Translations under genes and position numbers: made by a program | NCBI GenBank assembly: GCA_029556615.1 | Contig: JAKQDD010000209.1 | Location: forward strand, 62,001 to 126,000 | From: Verrucomicrobiota bacterium | GTDB lineage: Bacteria > Verrucomicrobiota > Verrucomicrobiia > Limisphaerales > J093 | Reading direction: 5' to 3' | Length of the DNA stretch: 64,000 nucleotides | Part shown: positions 1 to 8,830 of the stretch, in pieces | How positions within the stretch are numbered: the stretch's first letter is position 1 | Layout of the letters: the number at the start of each line of letters is the position of its first letter | The notes under the pieces: generated by a model | The model's database searches: none | What the model was told of the DNA's origin: nothing | Seen by the model: only the letters and a program-made list of their open reading frames with translations

Positions 1-611
1 CGGCCCTTGCGACCCCGATGTCCGAGGCGCGCGTCATCTACACCAGCACCTACAGCAAACCCTTCGCCACCGGCGTCCGCGTCGGGTTCGCCCGCCTGCC
101 CGAGGCGATCCGGGTTCCGGTCTCCCGGGTCAAGGGGAACCACGACTTTGGGACCTCGAGCCTGCTGCAGCATCTGCTGAGCCGGGCGCTGGCGTCGGGG
201 CGCTACGAGAGCCACCTTGAGCAGCTGCGGCTTCGCTACGCGGAGAAGGCAGGCTGGATGCTCGACGCCCTTGGCTCCCGGTTCCCCGCGGAGGCGGCCT
301 GGCGGCGGCCGGCGGGCGGCATGTACGTCTGGGTCCGCTTGCCGCGCCATCGCTCGACCGGCCTGCGGTCCGAGCTCTTTCAGCGCGCCCTGGCGCACGA
401 CGTGCTCTACGTGCCGGGGCGTCTCTGCTACGCCACCGACCCGACCCGACGCGCGCCGGACCACGAGCTCCGGCTCAGCTTCGGCAGCGCCAGCCGCGAG
501 GCCATCGACCAGGGCATCGCCCGGCTCGCGGACGCGCTCATTGGGGCACCCGCCGCGCGGCCCGCCCCCAGGCCCCGGCGCCCGCGCCGGACGGCCAACC
601 GCCGCGCCTGA
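1..611 (+). CDS. PLP-dependent aminotransferase, C-terminal part
   Basis: The reading frame is open from the first base, so the gene begins upstream of the window; about 202 residues remain. The segment TYSKPFATGVRVGF matches the fold-type I motif in which the lysine forms the Schiff base with pyridoxal phosphate and a nearby arginine contacts the phosphate. The later GGMYVWVRLP stretch and the ELRLSFGSAS segment near the end fit the small domain of the MocR-like/2-aminoadipate (LysN) aminotransferase group. The substrate cannot be told from this half. The C-terminus is a Pro/Arg-rich tail. A cation transporter follows 28 bp downstream on the same strand. Confidence 0.82.
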   Translation, partial: ALATPMSEARVIYTSTYSKPFATGVRVGFARLPEAIRVPVSRVKGNHDFGTSSLLQHLLSRALASGRYESHLEQLRLRYAEKAGWMLDALGSRFPAEAAWRRPAGGMYVWVRLPRHRSTGLRSELFQRALAHDVLYVPGRLCYATDPTRRAPDHELRLSFGSASREAIDQGIARLADALIGAPAARPAPRPRRPRRTANRRA

Positions 612-639
612 ACCGCGGCCGAAACGGACGCGACCCGCC

Positions 640-1590
640 ATGAAACCGAGTGCGGCCTCCGAGCCTGCTGCCGAGGCGAATCGCAGGGCGCTGCGGTTTG
701 CGATGACCCTGTCGCTGGTCATCGGCTGTTTGCTGCTGCTGATCAAATGGGGGGCCTACCTGCTGACGGGGTCCTCGGCGATCCTGAGTGACGCGGCCGA
801 ATCGGTCGTGCATGTGGCCGCCGTGGCCTTCGCGTTCTACAGCCTCCGGTTGTCGCATCGGCCCGCCGACGCCTCGCATCTCTACGGCCATACCAAGATC
901 GCCTTCTTCTCCGCCGGATTCGAGGGGGCCATGATCATCCTGGCGGCGCTCTACATCATCTACCAGTCGATCCAGAAGTGGATCGTCGGCCTGCACCTCG
1001 AGAACCTGGGGTTGGGCACGCTGCTGACCATCCTGGCAGCCGTCGTGAACGGCGGTCTGGGCGCCTATCTTCTCTGGATGGGAAAGCGCCGGCAGTCGCT
1101 GATCCTCTGCGCCAACGGCCGTCACGTGCTGACGGATGTCTGGACCAGCCTGGCCGCCGTCGTCGGATTGCTCCTGGTCCAGATCACCGGATGGCTGCCC
1201 TGGGACCCGATTTGCGGCCTCGCCATGGCGGTCAATATCCTCGTCTCCGGCGCCGGCCTGGTCCGGTCGGCCTCGGCGGGGCTGATGGACTCCGCCGATC
1301 CCGAGGTGGGCCGGCGATTGACCGCGCTGCTCGACCGGATCACCGCCGAGCGCAATGTCACCTACCACCAGCTCCGGCATCGCAACATCGGCGACGCCCA
1401 TTGGATCGAGCTCCACCTCCTGTTCCCCGAGGGCATCAGCCTCGCGGAAGCGCATCGGCAGGCGACCGAGATCGAGCGTGCCATCGAGACGGAGATCACG
1501 CCGTGCGCCAGCGTGACCACGCACCTCGAGTGCCGCGCCGACCACGACCAGGTCCATCCGGACGAAACGCTCGACGCGCCCGGAGGTTGA
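640..1590 (+). CDS. Cation diffusion facilitator (CDF) family metal transporter
   Basis: Inner-membrane exporter of divalent metals (Zn, Fe, Co, Cd or Mn type) by proton antiport. The 316-residue length is normal for the family. The N-terminal half has several hydrophobic segments, with the SSAILSDAAESVVH motif in the second and ASHLYGHTKIAFFSAGFEG after the third; GRHVLTDVWTS carries the H-x-x-x-D metal pair of the fifth. From about residue 215 a cytoplasmic ferredoxin-like domain follows (HWIELHLLFPEG). The ATG at 640 was chosen because the longer frame upstream is only a shadow of the aminotransferase gene. The metal cannot be assigned by eye. Confidence 0.92.
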   Translation: MKPSAASEPAAEANRRALRFAMTLSLVIGCLLLLIKWGAYLLTGSSAILSDAAESVVHVAAVAFAFYSLRLSHRPADASHLYGHTKIAFFSAGFEGAMIILAALYIIYQSIQKWIVGLHLENLGLGTLLTILAAVVNGGLGAYLLWMGKRRQSLILCANGRHVLTDVWTSLAAVVGLLLVQITGWLPWDPICGLAMAVNILVSGAGLVRSASAGLMDSADPEVGRRLTALLDRITAERNVTYHQLRHRNIGDAHWIELHLLFPEGISLAEAHRQATEIERAIETEITPCASVTTHLECRADHDQVHPDETLDAPGG

Positions 1591-1621
1591 AGCTCTCCCG
1601 AACGGGAGCCGGCGGATCGGT

Positions 1622-3103
1622 TCAGGCGAACGCGGCGGGCACCACGAACGGGGCTCGGTAGTTGCGGGTCAGCATCGCGTTGGCAGCTTCGTTGCCCAGG
1701 AAGCGCTCGGTCTTCGGGTCCATCTTGAGGGCGACACCGAGGGTGGCCTGTTCGGAGTCGAGGTTGACGCCGTTGGCGGCGAGATGGTCGGCCATCCGCC
1801 CGAAGGCTTCGGCGAGGTCCTTGTCGCCGCGGAGGGCCTCCCGGATTTCGCCGGGCCGCTGTCGGGCGCCGAGGCGATAGGAGATGTTGCCGGTGTGACA
1901 AAGGGCGCTCGAGAGGTGGCCTTCGAGAATGTCCGCGTGGAGGTCGGCGGTCTTCCGGCTGCGGACCGCCTTGATGAAATTGGCGTAGTGATCCTCTTCG
2001 CCGCTCCATTTCTGGATCTGCTGGCCCGACTTGTCGTACGCGGCGGCGCTGGTGTAGCTGGGGACGGTGACATGGCCGCCCTCGCATTCGATGACGATGC
2101 CGATGCTGGCGCCGCGGTAGCTATCCATTTGCTCCCTGGGTTTCTGGCCGTCGGCGGCGGGCTCGACGCGCCGGGAGGGGAGCCCTCGAACCTCGTAGAT
2201 CAGCGGCGCGAGGGCGTAATCATGGATGATGATCATGGTGTTCGGGGTCTCGCCGTCGTCGACGTAGCCGAGGCGGCCGCCGATGCTGAACACGCGGGGG
2301 GAGAGTTCCATGACGCCGAGGAACCACCGGGCGACGTCCATTTCATGGATGCCTTGATTGCCGAGGTCGCCGTTGCCGGTGTTCCAGACCCAATGCCAGT
2401 CGTAGTGCAGGCGTTTGCGGAGCAGGGGCAGTTTCTCGGCGGGACCACACCAGAGGTCGTAGTCGATTTCGGGGGGGATCGGCTGGGGGCCATCGACCTT
2501 GCCGATGCTGGCGCGGCGCTTGTAGCAGAGGCCGCGGGCGATGCGGATCTTGCCGAGGTTGCCGGCCCGGACCCAGTCGACGGCGGCAGCGATGCCGGTG
2601 CGGGAGGATCGGCTCTGGGTACCGGTCTGGACGATGCGCTGGTATTGGCGCGCGGCCTCGACGGCGCGCCGGCCTTCCCAGACGTTGTGGGAGACGGGTT
2701 TCTCGATGTAGACGTCCTTGCCGGCCTGGCAGGCCCAGACGACGTTGAGGGCGTGCCAGTGGTTGGGCGTGGCGCTCGAGATCACATCGACTTCCTTGTC
2801 TTCGAGCAGCTTGCGGTAGTCACGGTACCCTCGGACCGGCTTGCCCTGGTCGGCGCTCTTCTTGACCGCAGCGTCGAGGATCTTCTGGTCGCAATCGCAA
2901 ACGGCCACCAGGCGGACGCCGGGCATTTTGCCGAAGGCGCTGATATGCGAACCGCCGCGGCCGCCGAAGCCGACGACGGCGACACGGATGTCGCCGTTGG
3001 CGCCTGCGGCCCGGGGGGTCCAGTAAGGTGCCGTGCCGCACGCAGCCACCGCGAGGGCCGTCTGTCGAAGAAACGCGCGTCGGGTCGAGGGGGAGGACTT
3101 CAT
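1622..3103 (-). CDS. Gfo/Idh/MocA family oxidoreductase, Tat-exported
   Basis: Predicted NAD(P)-dependent sugar or sugar-acid oxidoreductase outside the cytoplasm. The start at 3103 gives a twin-arginine leader (STRRAFLRQTALAVAACG) and then the Rossmann stretch RVAVVGFGGRGGSHI. The EKPVSHNVWEGRRAV segment holds the conserved E-K-P of the family, and the C-terminal half is the alpha/beta substrate domain. In-frame starts at 3121, 3124 (ATG) and 3127 (TTG) would only lengthen the leader. This is the typical secreted Verrucomicrobia/Planctomycetes type; such enzymes are linked to making or using 3-keto sugars. The substrate is unknown. Divergent from the FHA-cyclase gene across 193 bp. Confidence 0.9.
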   Translation of the reverse strand: MKSSPSTRRAFLRQTALAVAACGTAPYWTPRAAGANGDIRVAVVGFGGRGGSHISAFGKMPGVRLVAVCDCDQKILDAAVKKSADQGKPVRGYRDYRKLLEDKEVDVISSATPNHWHALNVVWACQAGKDVYIEKPVSHNVWEGRRAVEAARQYQRIVQTGTQSRSSRTGIAAAVDWVRAGNLGKIRIARGLCYKRRASIGKVDGPQPIPPEIDYDLWCGPAEKLPLLRKRLHYDWHWVWNTGNGDLGNQGIHEMDVARWFLGVMELSPRVFSIGGRLGYVDDGETPNTMIIIHDYALAPLIYEVRGLPSRRVEPAADGQKPREQMDSYRGASIGIVIECEGGHVTVPSYTSAAAYDKSGQQIQKWSGEEDHYANFIKAVRSRKTADLHADILEGHLSSALCHTGNISYRLGARQRPGEIREALRGDKDLAEAFGRMADHLAANGVNLDSEQATLGVALKMDPKTERFLGNEAANAMLTRNYRAPFVVPAAFA

Positions 3104-3296
3104 GGGATCAACGGGGTTCATCATCAACGTTCATCGCACACCACGGCTTCGAGTCTGCCGCCGCGGCGCAACCGGCGGAAGCAAAAATGCGCGGCGCGGG
3201 AGGGCGGGGGCCTCTTCGGGCAACAGGCCAAGGCGTCCCCAGCTCAGAATTCTGTGCGAGCATTCCGGGCGAGTTGGCAGTACCCTGGCAGCGCGA

Positions 3297-4178
3297 ATGA
3301 GCGATGCGGCGGCCATCCGAACGTGGCTTGAGACGTCTGAGGGCGGGCAGCTGCCGGTTGGGGGCAATGTGACCTTGGGCCGCACGCCGGACAACGGCGT
3401 CTTGTTGACGGACGACCGGGTTTCACGCCGGCACGCGTTGATCCATGTTCAGGGGGGCGAGGAGTACTGGCTGGTGGATCTGGGCAGTCGCAATGGCACG
3501 TACGTGAACGAGCGGCGGGTGCACCAGCCGATCCGGCTGAGCGACGGCGACCAGATCCGCATCGGGCCGTTCCGTCTGACCTTTCGCCAGACGGGCGGGG
3601 CGCCGAGGGCCGCCTCACGCGATTCAGCGACGCAGTCGCGGACGTTCATGGATCTGCGCCCCCAGGCCTGCTGGCTGCTGGTGGCGGACATCGCCGGTTC
3701 GACGCCTCTGGCTCGGAGCCTCTCGCCCGAGGCGCTTTCGGTATTGATGGGCCATTGGTTCCTGCGGTGCCGGGACATCATTGAGACGGCGGGGGGGACG
3801 GTGAACAAGTACTTGGGCGACGGTTTTCTTGCGTTCTGGATTGAGAGCGAGAAGGTGCTGGCGGCGATGGCCACGACGATCGCCGCGTTGCGTCGGCTGC
3901 AACGGGAGGGTCAGCCGCGGTTTCGATTGGTGGTGCACTCGGGTGAAGTGCTCCTGGGCGGGGTGGCGTCGCTGGGCGAGGAGAGCCTTTCCGGGCCGGC
4001 GGTGAACTTCGCCTTTCGGATCGAGCGGTTGGCGGCGGAGCTTGGCGAGGCCTGTCTGGTGAGCGAGGTGGCAGCGACGCGCCTTGGCGGCGCCATGGCC
4101 GTCGAGTGGGTCGGGAACCACGCGCTGCCCGGTTTCGACGGTCACTTCGCGTTGTTCCGCCCGTCGGCAACCGTCTGA
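3297..4178 (+). CDS. FHA domain - class III adenylate/guanylate cyclase fusion
   Basis: Makes cAMP or cGMP under control of a phosphopeptide-binding domain. Residues about 20-100 are an FHA domain (TLGRTPDN, SRRHALI, LGSRNGTYVN). Residues about 118-285 are the class III cyclase domain with both metal aspartates (LLVADIAGST and KYLGDGFLAFW), the adenine-type lysine position (NKYLGDG) and the Asn/Arg transition-state pair (AVNFAFRIERLA), so it looks active. No membrane segment is seen. ATG 3297 is chosen because FHA homology begins shortly after it; the open frame upstream is intergenic. FHA binds phosphothreonine, so a Ser/Thr kinase input is likely but none is in the window. Confidence 0.9.
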   Translation: MSDAAAIRTWLETSEGGQLPVGGNVTLGRTPDNGVLLTDDRVSRRHALIHVQGGEEYWLVDLGSRNGTYVNERRVHQPIRLSDGDQIRIGPFRLTFRQTGGAPRAASRDSATQSRTFMDLRPQACWLLVADIAGSTPLARSLSPEALSVLMGHWFLRCRDIIETAGGTVNKYLGDGFLAFWIESEKVLAAMATTIAALRRLQREGQPRFRLVVHSGEVLLGGVASLGEESLSGPAVNFAFRIERLAAELGEACLVSEVAATRLGGAMAVEWVGNHALPGFDGHFALFRPSATV

Positions 4179-4222
4179 AGGGGGTTTGTGCTTTGCCGGG
4201 CTTGTCTGTAGGCTGCCGCCTG

Positions 4223-4627
4223 ATGACAAGCGACGGCTCCGCAGGCGGCAGGGGCAGGCATCTCACCCTGGATCAGATTCGCAAGGGGCTCCAGGCGGTT
4301 TGTCTGGGGGCGATGGTGGCGGGGTTTGTGACCCTGGGCGCCCTGGGTTATCAGGGGTGGAAGCTGTTCCACAATCCGTATCGTGCGGAGCGCGTGCGGT
4401 CCGGGGCGCCGAGCCTCGAGGCGGCGGACTGGGCGGCGGAGGTGTATCGTCTGGAAAAGCGCGCGCATCTTGTTTTCACGGGGCTGTTCGAGGTGGGGTT
4501 GGTGGCGCTCTCGACGGGGGCTTGGTTTGCCTACCGGCGTGTGGATCGGCATTTGCAGGAGCTCCGCCGGCCGCCGAAGACCGATGATCCGCGCGAGCCG
4601 TCCGGCAAGAAGCCGGTGAGCCGGTGA
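4223..4627 (+). CDS. Small two-helix membrane protein of unknown function
   Basis: A 134-residue protein starting at ATG 4223. It has two hydrophobic helices (AVCLGAMVAGFVTLGALGY near residues 25-48 and LVFTGLFEVGLVALSTGAWF near 80-100) separated by a charged loop, and ends in a basic tail. I recognise no family. It lies 44 bp after the FHA-cyclase gene on the same strand and may be cotranscribed with it. It meets apgM tail to tail. Confidence 0.6.
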   Translation: MTSDGSAGGRGRHLTLDQIRKGLQAVCLGAMVAGFVTLGALGYQGWKLFHNPYRAERVRSGAPSLEAADWAAEVYRLEKRAHLVFTGLFEVGLVALSTGAWFAYRRVDRHLQELRRPPKTDDPREPSGKKPVSR

Positions 4628-4711
4628 GCCGCGGCTGCGGTGGGGCAGCAGCGAGTGCGCGGCAAGCGCGGGTCCGCCGCACTTGCCGCGTTGTGGCCGG
4701 AGAGGCGGGGC

Positions 4712-5950
4712 TCAGGCGCCGAACTTGTCGAACATCCGGGCGTTGGCCTGCATCAGGCGGATCAGGTACTTCGCGTCGAAGACGCCCAGGGAGCCGAGGT
4801 TGGCGCCAGTCTCCGTGAACCGTTCGAGCTTGTCCGATCCGCTGAACTTCGAGTGAATCAGGACGGGCTGCGGATGCCAGGAATGGCCGCGCAGCGGGCA
4901 GGGGGTCGAGTGATCGCCCGTGATGGCCAGAACGTCGGGGCGCTTGCGGAGCAGGATGGGAAGGGCGGCATCGAAATCCTCGATGGCCTTGCGTTTGGCT
5001 TCGAAATTGCCGTCTTCACCCGCCTTGTCGGTGTACTTGTAGTGGATGAAGAAGAAGTCGAAGTTGTCGTACTCGGCCAGGTAGCGTTCGAACTGCTCGC
5101 TGAGGGACTGGGGTCCTTCGATCTTGGTCATGCCGACCAGTTGAGCGAGGCCTTTGTACATGGGGTAGACGGCGAGGCAGGCGGCGCGCAACTGGTATCG
5201 CTCCGCGAAGCTTGGGATGTGGGGTTGATGGGCGATCCCGCGCAGCAGGAAGCCGTTGGCTTTGGGCTGGCCGGCGAGGAGGGGCAGGACTTTCTTGTAG
5301 AACTCCGCGATCGCGCGGGAGGTCTTCTTCTGGGCTGGCGACTTGTCGTCCTCCGGCTGGGCGTTTCCGATGGGGAGGCCCTCCCGGTTGGGGTCGGTGG
5401 AAGTGAGCGGGCCTTCGAGGCCTTCGCCGCGGAAGATCACGACGAAACGGTGTTCCTTGCCGGGCTTGATGATGACCTCGACCTCGGCGCCTTTGGAGCC
5501 GACTCGGCGGATCTTGCCTGCGAGCAGGGCGCAGAGTTCCTCGCAGACCTCGGTCGGGATTCGGCCAGCCCGACGGTCAGTGATGATCCCCTGGCTGTCG
5601 AGCGTGCAGAAGTTGGCGCGGGCGGCGACGTCGCCGGCCTTGAGTTCGACGCCGAGACCGAGGGCTTCAATGACGCCGCGGCCGACTTCATATTCGAGGG
5701 GATCGTAGCCGAAGAGCGCGAGGTGGCCGGGGCCGCTGCCGGGGGTGATGCCTGGGGCGACGGGGGTCATGCGGCCCTGGGCGCAACCGGCGACGACGAG
5801 ACGATCGAGGTTGGGGGTCTTGGCGGCCTCGAGCGGGGTGATCTCACCCTGGCCGGCGATGGCGATATCGCCGAGGCCGTCGAGGACGACGAGGGCCAGC
5901 TTGGCCCCGGTCTTGATAGTCAGCTGCGAGTAAACGTGGTCCAGGTTCAT
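4712..5950 (-). CDS. apgM: 2,3-bisphosphoglycerate-independent phosphoglycerate mutase, ApgM (archaeal) type
   Basis: Interconverts 3- and 2-phosphoglycerate in glycolysis and gluconeogenesis in the cytoplasm. The 412-residue length fits the ApgM class and is shorter than the roughly 510-residue GpmI. Alkaline-phosphatase-fold signatures are visible: LALVVLDGLGD at the N-terminus, the nucleophile region GITPGSGPGHLALFGYDP, and the metal site GDHSTPCPLRGHSWHP near the C-terminus. The ATG at 5950 places LVVLDGLG about 20 residues in, as in the family; the frame continues upstream without homology. Confidence 0.93.
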   Translation of the reverse strand: MNLDHVYSQLTIKTGAKLALVVLDGLGDIAIAGQGEITPLEAAKTPNLDRLVVAGCAQGRMTPVAPGITPGSGPGHLALFGYDPLEYEVGRGVIEALGLGVELKAGDVAARANFCTLDSQGIITDRRAGRIPTEVCEELCALLAGKIRRVGSKGAEVEVIIKPGKEHRFVVIFRGEGLEGPLTSTDPNREGLPIGNAQPEDDKSPAQKKTSRAIAEFYKKVLPLLAGQPKANGFLLRGIAHQPHIPSFAERYQLRAACLAVYPMYKGLAQLVGMTKIEGPQSLSEQFERYLAEYDNFDFFFIHYKYTDKAGEDGNFEAKRKAIEDFDAALPILLRKRPDVLAITGDHSTPCPLRGHSWHPQPVLIHSKFSGSDKLERFTETGANLGSLGVFDAKYLIRLMQANARMFDKFGA

Positions 5951-6054
5951 GGTCAATGTCCGAGTTTCAGGTTCAGGCTCCATGGCGGCTGGCGTTCGCA
6001 CCGGCGGCCGCCAGACACCAAGAAGGCGGATACTGGGAAAAGCGGGGAGGACCG

Positions 6055-6882
6055 TCAACGGTGAACGGAGAGGAACTTGCGAAGTTCAGCGAGCCGGTCG
6101 GTATTGATCAGATCCACGCCGGCGGCGTGCTGTTCCTTCCAAAGCGCCGGGGTGTCGGGGCCGCCCCAGAACCGGATCTTGCGGCCCTGGGCGTGCGCCC
6201 GGGCGACGAGCTCGCGAAGCCGCTGGGCCTCGGCGGGCGGGAAGGCATCGCGTCCCCGCCACGTGAAGACCTCCGACCAGGAAGCGCTCACCCAGGGGAT
6301 CGAACCGGCGCTGGCGGTGCCTTCGAGGTCGGGCAGGCGCCCGTCGACGGCCGCGTGGCGAACCGGTTCCGCGGCGAGCTGCGCGCGCGGGGCATTCCCG
6401 CTGAGGATGATCGTGACGGCGTTGGTCTCGATTCGGTGGGTCCGGAACGTCGTGAGGATGTCGCCATAGACGCTGAGCACGCCGCGCAACGCCTCCCAGG
6501 TGGGGGCGGCCGGCGTCTTGAAATCGATGAGCAGGAAGAACTCGGGGCCCTGGCGGTAGACACGGCCGCCGTGAGCGCGAACGCGGGCACGGAGCGGATC
6601 GAGGTAGAGTGTTTCGAGCGTGCGTTCGGGCCGGGTAAACGCCCGGCTGTGGGCCACCAACAGGCGCCCATCCACAAGGTGGACATCGGCTTCGACGCTG
6701 CAGAAGCCCTGGTCGAGGGCATCGAGGAGGGGGCGCGCGTGGGCGTAATCGTTGTGCGCGTGGGCCTGCGGCAGCGGGACAGGCGGGGGATCCGGTGCTG
6801 CGGTGCGGCCGCAGCCGGAACCGAGGAGGACTCCCGCGATCAAGGCTGCGGTCGGTGGCCAAATGGATCCACGCGGGATCAT
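6055..6882 (-). CDS. PI-PLC/glycerophosphodiester phosphodiesterase-like lipoprotein
   Basis: A 275-residue predicted exported lipoprotein: the leader has hydrophobic ALIAGVLLGSGC with a lipobox cysteine at about residue 24. The mature part begins QAHAHNDYAH, followed by VEADVHLVDGRLLVAHSR, the His/Glu-Asp/His layout of the TIM-barrel PI-PLC and GDPD superfamily. Probable role: hydrolysis of phosphodiester headgroups or related substrates at the cell surface. The substrate is not readable. It is 5 bp downstream of a cyclophilin gene, so likely in the same transcript. Confidence 0.85.
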   Translation of the reverse strand: MIPRGSIWPPTAALIAGVLLGSGCGRTAAPDPPPVPLPQAHAHNDYAHARPLLDALDQGFCSVEADVHLVDGRLLVAHSRAFTRPERTLETLYLDPLRARVRAHGGRVYRQGPEFFLLIDFKTPAAPTWEALRGVLSVYGDILTTFRTHRIETNAVTIILSGNAPRAQLAAEPVRHAAVDGRLPDLEGTASAGSIPWVSASWSEVFTWRGRDAFPPAEAQRLRELVARAHAQGRKIRFWGGPDTPALWKEQHAAGVDLINTDRLAELRKFLSVHR

Positions 6883-6887
6883 CCTCG

Positions 6888-7442
6888 TCAGCCCAGGCCG
6901 ATCCCACGGGGCGGGATCGAGTCGGCGGGGACGATGCGAATCTGTTCGATCTCGATGCGGACGGTGGGCTGGCTCTCTTCCCCGCTGGCGCTGCGCGTGA
7001 CCGGCGTGTTCCCGATGCGCTCGAGGGTGGCGTCGCCCCGGATGAGTTCGCCGAACGCGGTGTACTTGCCATCGAGAAACGCGGCGTCGTCCAGGCAGAT
7101 GAAGAACTGACTGCCGGCGGAGTCGGGGTGGCTGGAGCGGGCCATCGAGAGGACGCCGCGGACGTGTTTGCGGGTGTTGAACTCGGCCTTGATGGTGTGG
7201 CCGGGGCCGCCGGTGCCATAGCGGTCGGCGGCGCCGGGGTCCTTGGTGAGAGGATCCCCGCCCTGGATCATGAAGCCTTTGACGATCCGGTGGAAGCAGG
7301 TGCCGTCGTAGAAGCCTTCGCGGGCGAGTTTGATGAAATTCCGGACGGTGTCGGGAGCGACCTCCGGCCAGAAAGCAACGACCAAGTCGCCGACACTGGT
7401 CTGGAGGATGGCGACTTCGGCGGGCGCGGCATCGGGTGTCAT
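6888..7442 (-). CDS. Cyclophilin-type peptidyl-prolyl cis-trans isomerase (cytoplasmic copy)
   Basis: Protein-folding catalyst of 184 residues. It has the cyclophilin core: FHRIVKGFMIQGGDPL with the catalytic arginine, SMARSSHPDSAGSQFFICL, and LDGKYTAFGELI. No signal peptide is present with ATG 7442; a TTG start at 7457 would directly abut the stop of the neighbouring gene. It is the second of two adjacent cyclophilins sharing long identical stretches, so a recent tandem duplication is likely. This copy appears to have lost the export leader. Confidence 0.92.
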   Translation of the reverse strand: MTPDAAPAEVAILQTSVGDLVVAFWPEVAPDTVRNFIKLAREGFYDGTCFHRIVKGFMIQGGDPLTKDPGAADRYGTGGPGHTIKAEFNTRKHVRGVLSMARSSHPDSAGSQFFICLDDAAFLDGKYTAFGELIRGDATLERIGNTPVTRSASGEESQPTVRIEIEQIRIVPADSIPPRGIGLG

Positions 7443-7457
7443 GGTGTGGGATGCCAA

Positions 7458-8078
7458 CTACTTGATGCTGTTGGCGGGAACGATCTTGATGCTCTCGACA
7501 CCCACGCGCTCGGTGGGGACGGAGTTTTCGTTGCCGAAGCGATTGGGCTGGGTCGGGGTTTCCCCGATTTTGAGGAGGACATCCTCCCCGGAACGGAGCT
7601 TGCCGAACGCGGTGTACTTGCCATCGAGAAAGGCGGCATCATCCAGGCAGATGAAGAACTGGCTGCCAGCGGAATCCGGGGAGGCGGACCGGGCCATCGA
7701 GAGGACGCCGCGGACGTGCTTGCGGGCGTTGAACTCGGCTTTGATGGTGTGGCCGGGGCCGCCGGTACCGTAGCGGTCGGCGGCGCCGGGGTCCTTGGTG
7801 AGAGGATCCCCGCCCTGGATCATGAAGCCCTTGACGATCCGGTGGAAGGCCGTGCCATCGTAGAAGCCTTTCCGGGCGAGTGTCTTGAAGTTCTCGACGG
7901 TCTTGGGGGCCACGTCGGGCCAGAACTCGACCACCATGTCGCCCTTGGATGTCTTGATGACAGCGACCTCGGCGGCAGCGCCGGGTTTGGCGTCGGCCTT
8001 GGGATCCGCAGCCTGGGTCTGGAGGCCCAGGACGCCGGCGGTCAGGACGGAGACGGTCACGAGCCAGTATCGATTCAT
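7458..8078 (-). CDS. Cyclophilin-type peptidyl-prolyl isomerase with signal peptide
   Basis: A 206-residue cyclophilin whose N-terminus (MNRYWLVTVSVLTAGVLGLQTQAAD) is a cleavable Sec signal, so it acts in the periplasm. The catalytic domain covers about residues 38-200 and is near-identical in many blocks to the neighbouring cytoplasmic copy, including GGDPLTKDPGAADRYGTGGP. The stop codon lies 15 bp before the ATG of the second copy, so the two are probably cotranscribed. Confidence 0.93.
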   Translation of the reverse strand: MNRYWLVTVSVLTAGVLGLQTQAADPKADAKPGAAAEVAVIKTSKGDMVVEFWPDVAPKTVENFKTLARKGFYDGTAFHRIVKGFMIQGGDPLTKDPGAADRYGTGGPGHTIKAEFNARKHVRGVLSMARSASPDSAGSQFFICLDDAAFLDGKYTAFGKLRSGEDVLLKIGETPTQPNRFGNENSVPTERVGVESIKIVPANSIK

Positions 8079-8424
8079 GAGGCCGGAGGATGCACACCGG
8101 GACTGGCGATGTCACGCGGGAAAGCGGTGCCCAAAATCCTGGACGAACGCGGTTCCCTCAGCTCAGGGCATGCGCATCGACCGAAAGGCCAAAAGAGCCA
8201 TGTCGTGGTTGCGACGCCGAGTCCGCGCCGCACTAGAGTCCTCGACTTGTGGAATATGGGGTCAACAGGTCAAGTCTGGTCCCTGCCGTTCCAGGCCATC
8301 CCTCCTTCCGTCGAGGACTCTCCATTAGCCAGGCGCGGAAGAGAGAGTGGGCAGGCACAGCAGGATCTTCGTGATCCTGAGGACTCGACTGGGTCTGAGG
8401 CGCGCCTCGCTAGGGCACTGCGGC
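8079..8424. other. Intergenic stretch, no gene
   Basis: This gap lies between the exported cyclophilin and the YbbR-like gene, both on the minus strand. Positions 8233-8413 are occupied by a copy of the dispersed inverted-arm repeat. The rest (8079-8232) should contain the cyclophilin promoter, but I see no clear -35/-10 pair. Confidence 0.6.
8233..8413 (+). repeat. Dispersed inverted-arm repeat, copy 1
   Basis: 181 bp, non-coding. Arm pair A is GAGTCCTCGAC at 8236-8246 with its exact complement at 8310-8320. Arm pair B is TAGCCAGGCGCG at 8326-8337 against CGCGCCTCGCTA at 8401-8412, with one mismatch. The right end contains the perfect 12-bp palindrome GAGGCGCGCCTC. Nearly the same sequence recurs at 44768-44949, and the left half recurs at 10573 and 47182, always in this orientation. 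It ends 11 bp before the stop codon of the YbbR-like gene. Confidence 0.9.
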
Positions 8425-8829
8425 TCAGCGGGGGTGGTCCACGCCGCTGCTGACGGTGACCTCCTGGGGGGTGACGGCCTGGACGTCGACACCCGTTGGA
8501 GCAACGACGCGAACGCGCTGGGGAAGCGCCGTGGGATCGGCGTCGCGGGTGAGATCGACAAACGCCTGAACCTCGCGTCGGTGCAATCGCCCGAGGAGAT
8601 CCGGAGGGCCGCTCAGATCGAGATCGACGGCGGCGGGTTCGGTCCGATAGGCGGCAGCCGAACCCGGGGCGGTCAGCAGCGTTACGGGGACCTGGGAGAG
8701 CGTGAGGGCGGTCGTGGGTTTGAGCCGGTTCTGGGCTCCCGAGTGCAGCGTCGTCCAGACGGCGGTGGCGAGGGCCAGGGCCAGCAGCTTCCAGCCGAAG
8801 TTGTGGGTGACGATGCGGGGAAGCGTCAT
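8425..8829 (-). CDS. cdaR: YbbR/CdaR-like regulator of diadenylate cyclase
   Basis: A 134-residue protein beginning MTLPRIVTHNFGWKLLALALATAVW: one N-terminal membrane anchor followed by roughly one extracytoplasmic YbbR-type beta domain. That is shorter than the multi-repeat Gram-positive CdaR. YbbR proteins bind and modulate the membrane diadenylate cyclase CdaA, encoded immediately upstream (1-bp gap). ATG 8829 was chosen because it yields the conserved HNFGWKLLAL anchor; the longer frame has no homology. Confidence 0.8.
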   Translation of the reverse strand: MTLPRIVTHNFGWKLLALALATAVWTTLHSGAQNRLKPTTALTLSQVPVTLLTAPGSAAAYRTEPAAVDLDLSGPPDLLGRLHRREVQAFVDLTRDADPTALPQRVRVVAPTGVDVQAVTPQEVTVSSGVDHPR

Positions 8830-8830
8830 G

